A stretch of 5,846 bases of DNA. Source: an uncultured Flavobacteriales bacterium. GTDB taxonomy: Bacteria > Bacteroidota > Bacteroidia > Flavobacteriales_D > SKUL01. Below, one piece after another: positions 5,630 to 5,846 of the stretch; within the stretch, counting starts at the first letter, position 1; each line of letters begins with the position of its first letter. The notes beneath the pieces were generated by a model. The model searched no databases, was not told the origin of the DNA, and was given only the letters and a program-made list of their open reading frames with translations. Location: assembly GCA_937911795.1 (NCBI GenBank), contig CALDPJ010000204.1, positions 1-5,846 on the forward strand, in the 5' to 3' direction. The position numbers and the translations under genes are program-made.

Positions 5630-5846
5630 ATGAAACACATTTTTACAGGACTCCTATTCATTTTTTGTTCTATGCAGGGTTTTGCTCAACCCGGCACCCT
5701 CGACCCCACCTTTGCCGATAATGCGGTTTTTAAATTGATCAATTTCCTGGAAACTGAAGAAGAATACGTTAGTCATACGCTCGTGGACAATCAAAATTTC
5801 ATCTGGATGGCCGGACAAATTGAGCACAATGGCGAAGATAAAATTG
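5630..5846 (+). CDS. Secreted protein with delta-60-repeat-like N-terminus (partial)
   Basis: The frame opens at the ATG at 5630 and is still open at the window end after 72 codons. Residues 1-20 are a signal peptide: MKHIF, a hydrophobic stretch, then GFAQ at the likely cleavage site. PGTLDPTFADN follows directly, like the GxLDxxFG start that I recall at the N-terminus of Bacteroidota proteins made of delta-60 repeats, which usually end in a T9SS sorting domain. A later stretch, FIWMAGQIEHNGEDKI, fits the first repeat strand pattern. Most of the protein is missing, so beta-propeller repeats and a sorting domain are expected but not seen. The 162-nt gap and intervening hairpins suggest it is not in the cys operon. 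No Shine-Dalgarno is visible. Confidence 0.7.
   Translation, partial: MKHIFTGLLFIFCSMQGFAQPGTLDPTFADNAVFKLINFLETEEEYVSHTLVDNQNFIWMAGQIEHNGEDKI

Overview
The window looks like a piece of a Bacteroidota chromosome, most likely Flavobacteriales-like, though rank below phylum is a guess. The evidence is two secreted proteins of type IX secretion (T9SS) style, one complete with a C-terminal sorting domain, plus a remnant of a third sorting domain; a Bacteroidota-type TAnnTTTG promoter element; genes without obvious Shine-Dalgarno sequences; and intergenic repeats of the GTCATTTCGACCG / GAGATTTCTCCAC and AACCGCAA...GCGCAA kinds that I recall from many genomes of this phylum.

Layout. Positions 1-557 hold no intact gene. 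They contain part of a dispersed repeat (1-107), an orphan 3' end of a T9SS cargo gene on the minus strand (123-284), a small GC-rich palindrome that cuts into it (276-326), and a long inverted repeat around an AT-rich spacer (325-526). Positions 558-2303 (minus) encode a secreted SGNH-hydrolase-like protein with a PKD domain, two probable Ig-like segments and a T9SS sorting domain. Positions 2304-2683 are the divergent intergenic region. It holds a roughly 212-bp inverted-repeat element whose right half nearly duplicates positions 9-107, and a perfect TATATTTG element just before the next operon.

Positions 2684-5467 (plus) are a tight cysC-cysD-cysN operon: APS kinase, then the small and large (GTPase) subunits of ATP sulfurylase, with a 1-nt gap and a 1-nt overlap. 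Together they turn sulfate and ATP into APS and then PAPS. No reductase or sulfotransferase lies in the window, so PAPS could serve sulfate assimilation or sulfation of polymers. A hairpin spans the cysN stop codon, and the 162-nt gap after it is rich in small repeats. At 5630 a secreted protein with a delta-60-repeat-like N-terminus begins and runs off the end.

The genes belong to known families. I see no convincing previously undescribed system. The most interesting material is the stack of repeats and the gene remnant around the SGNH/T9SS gene.
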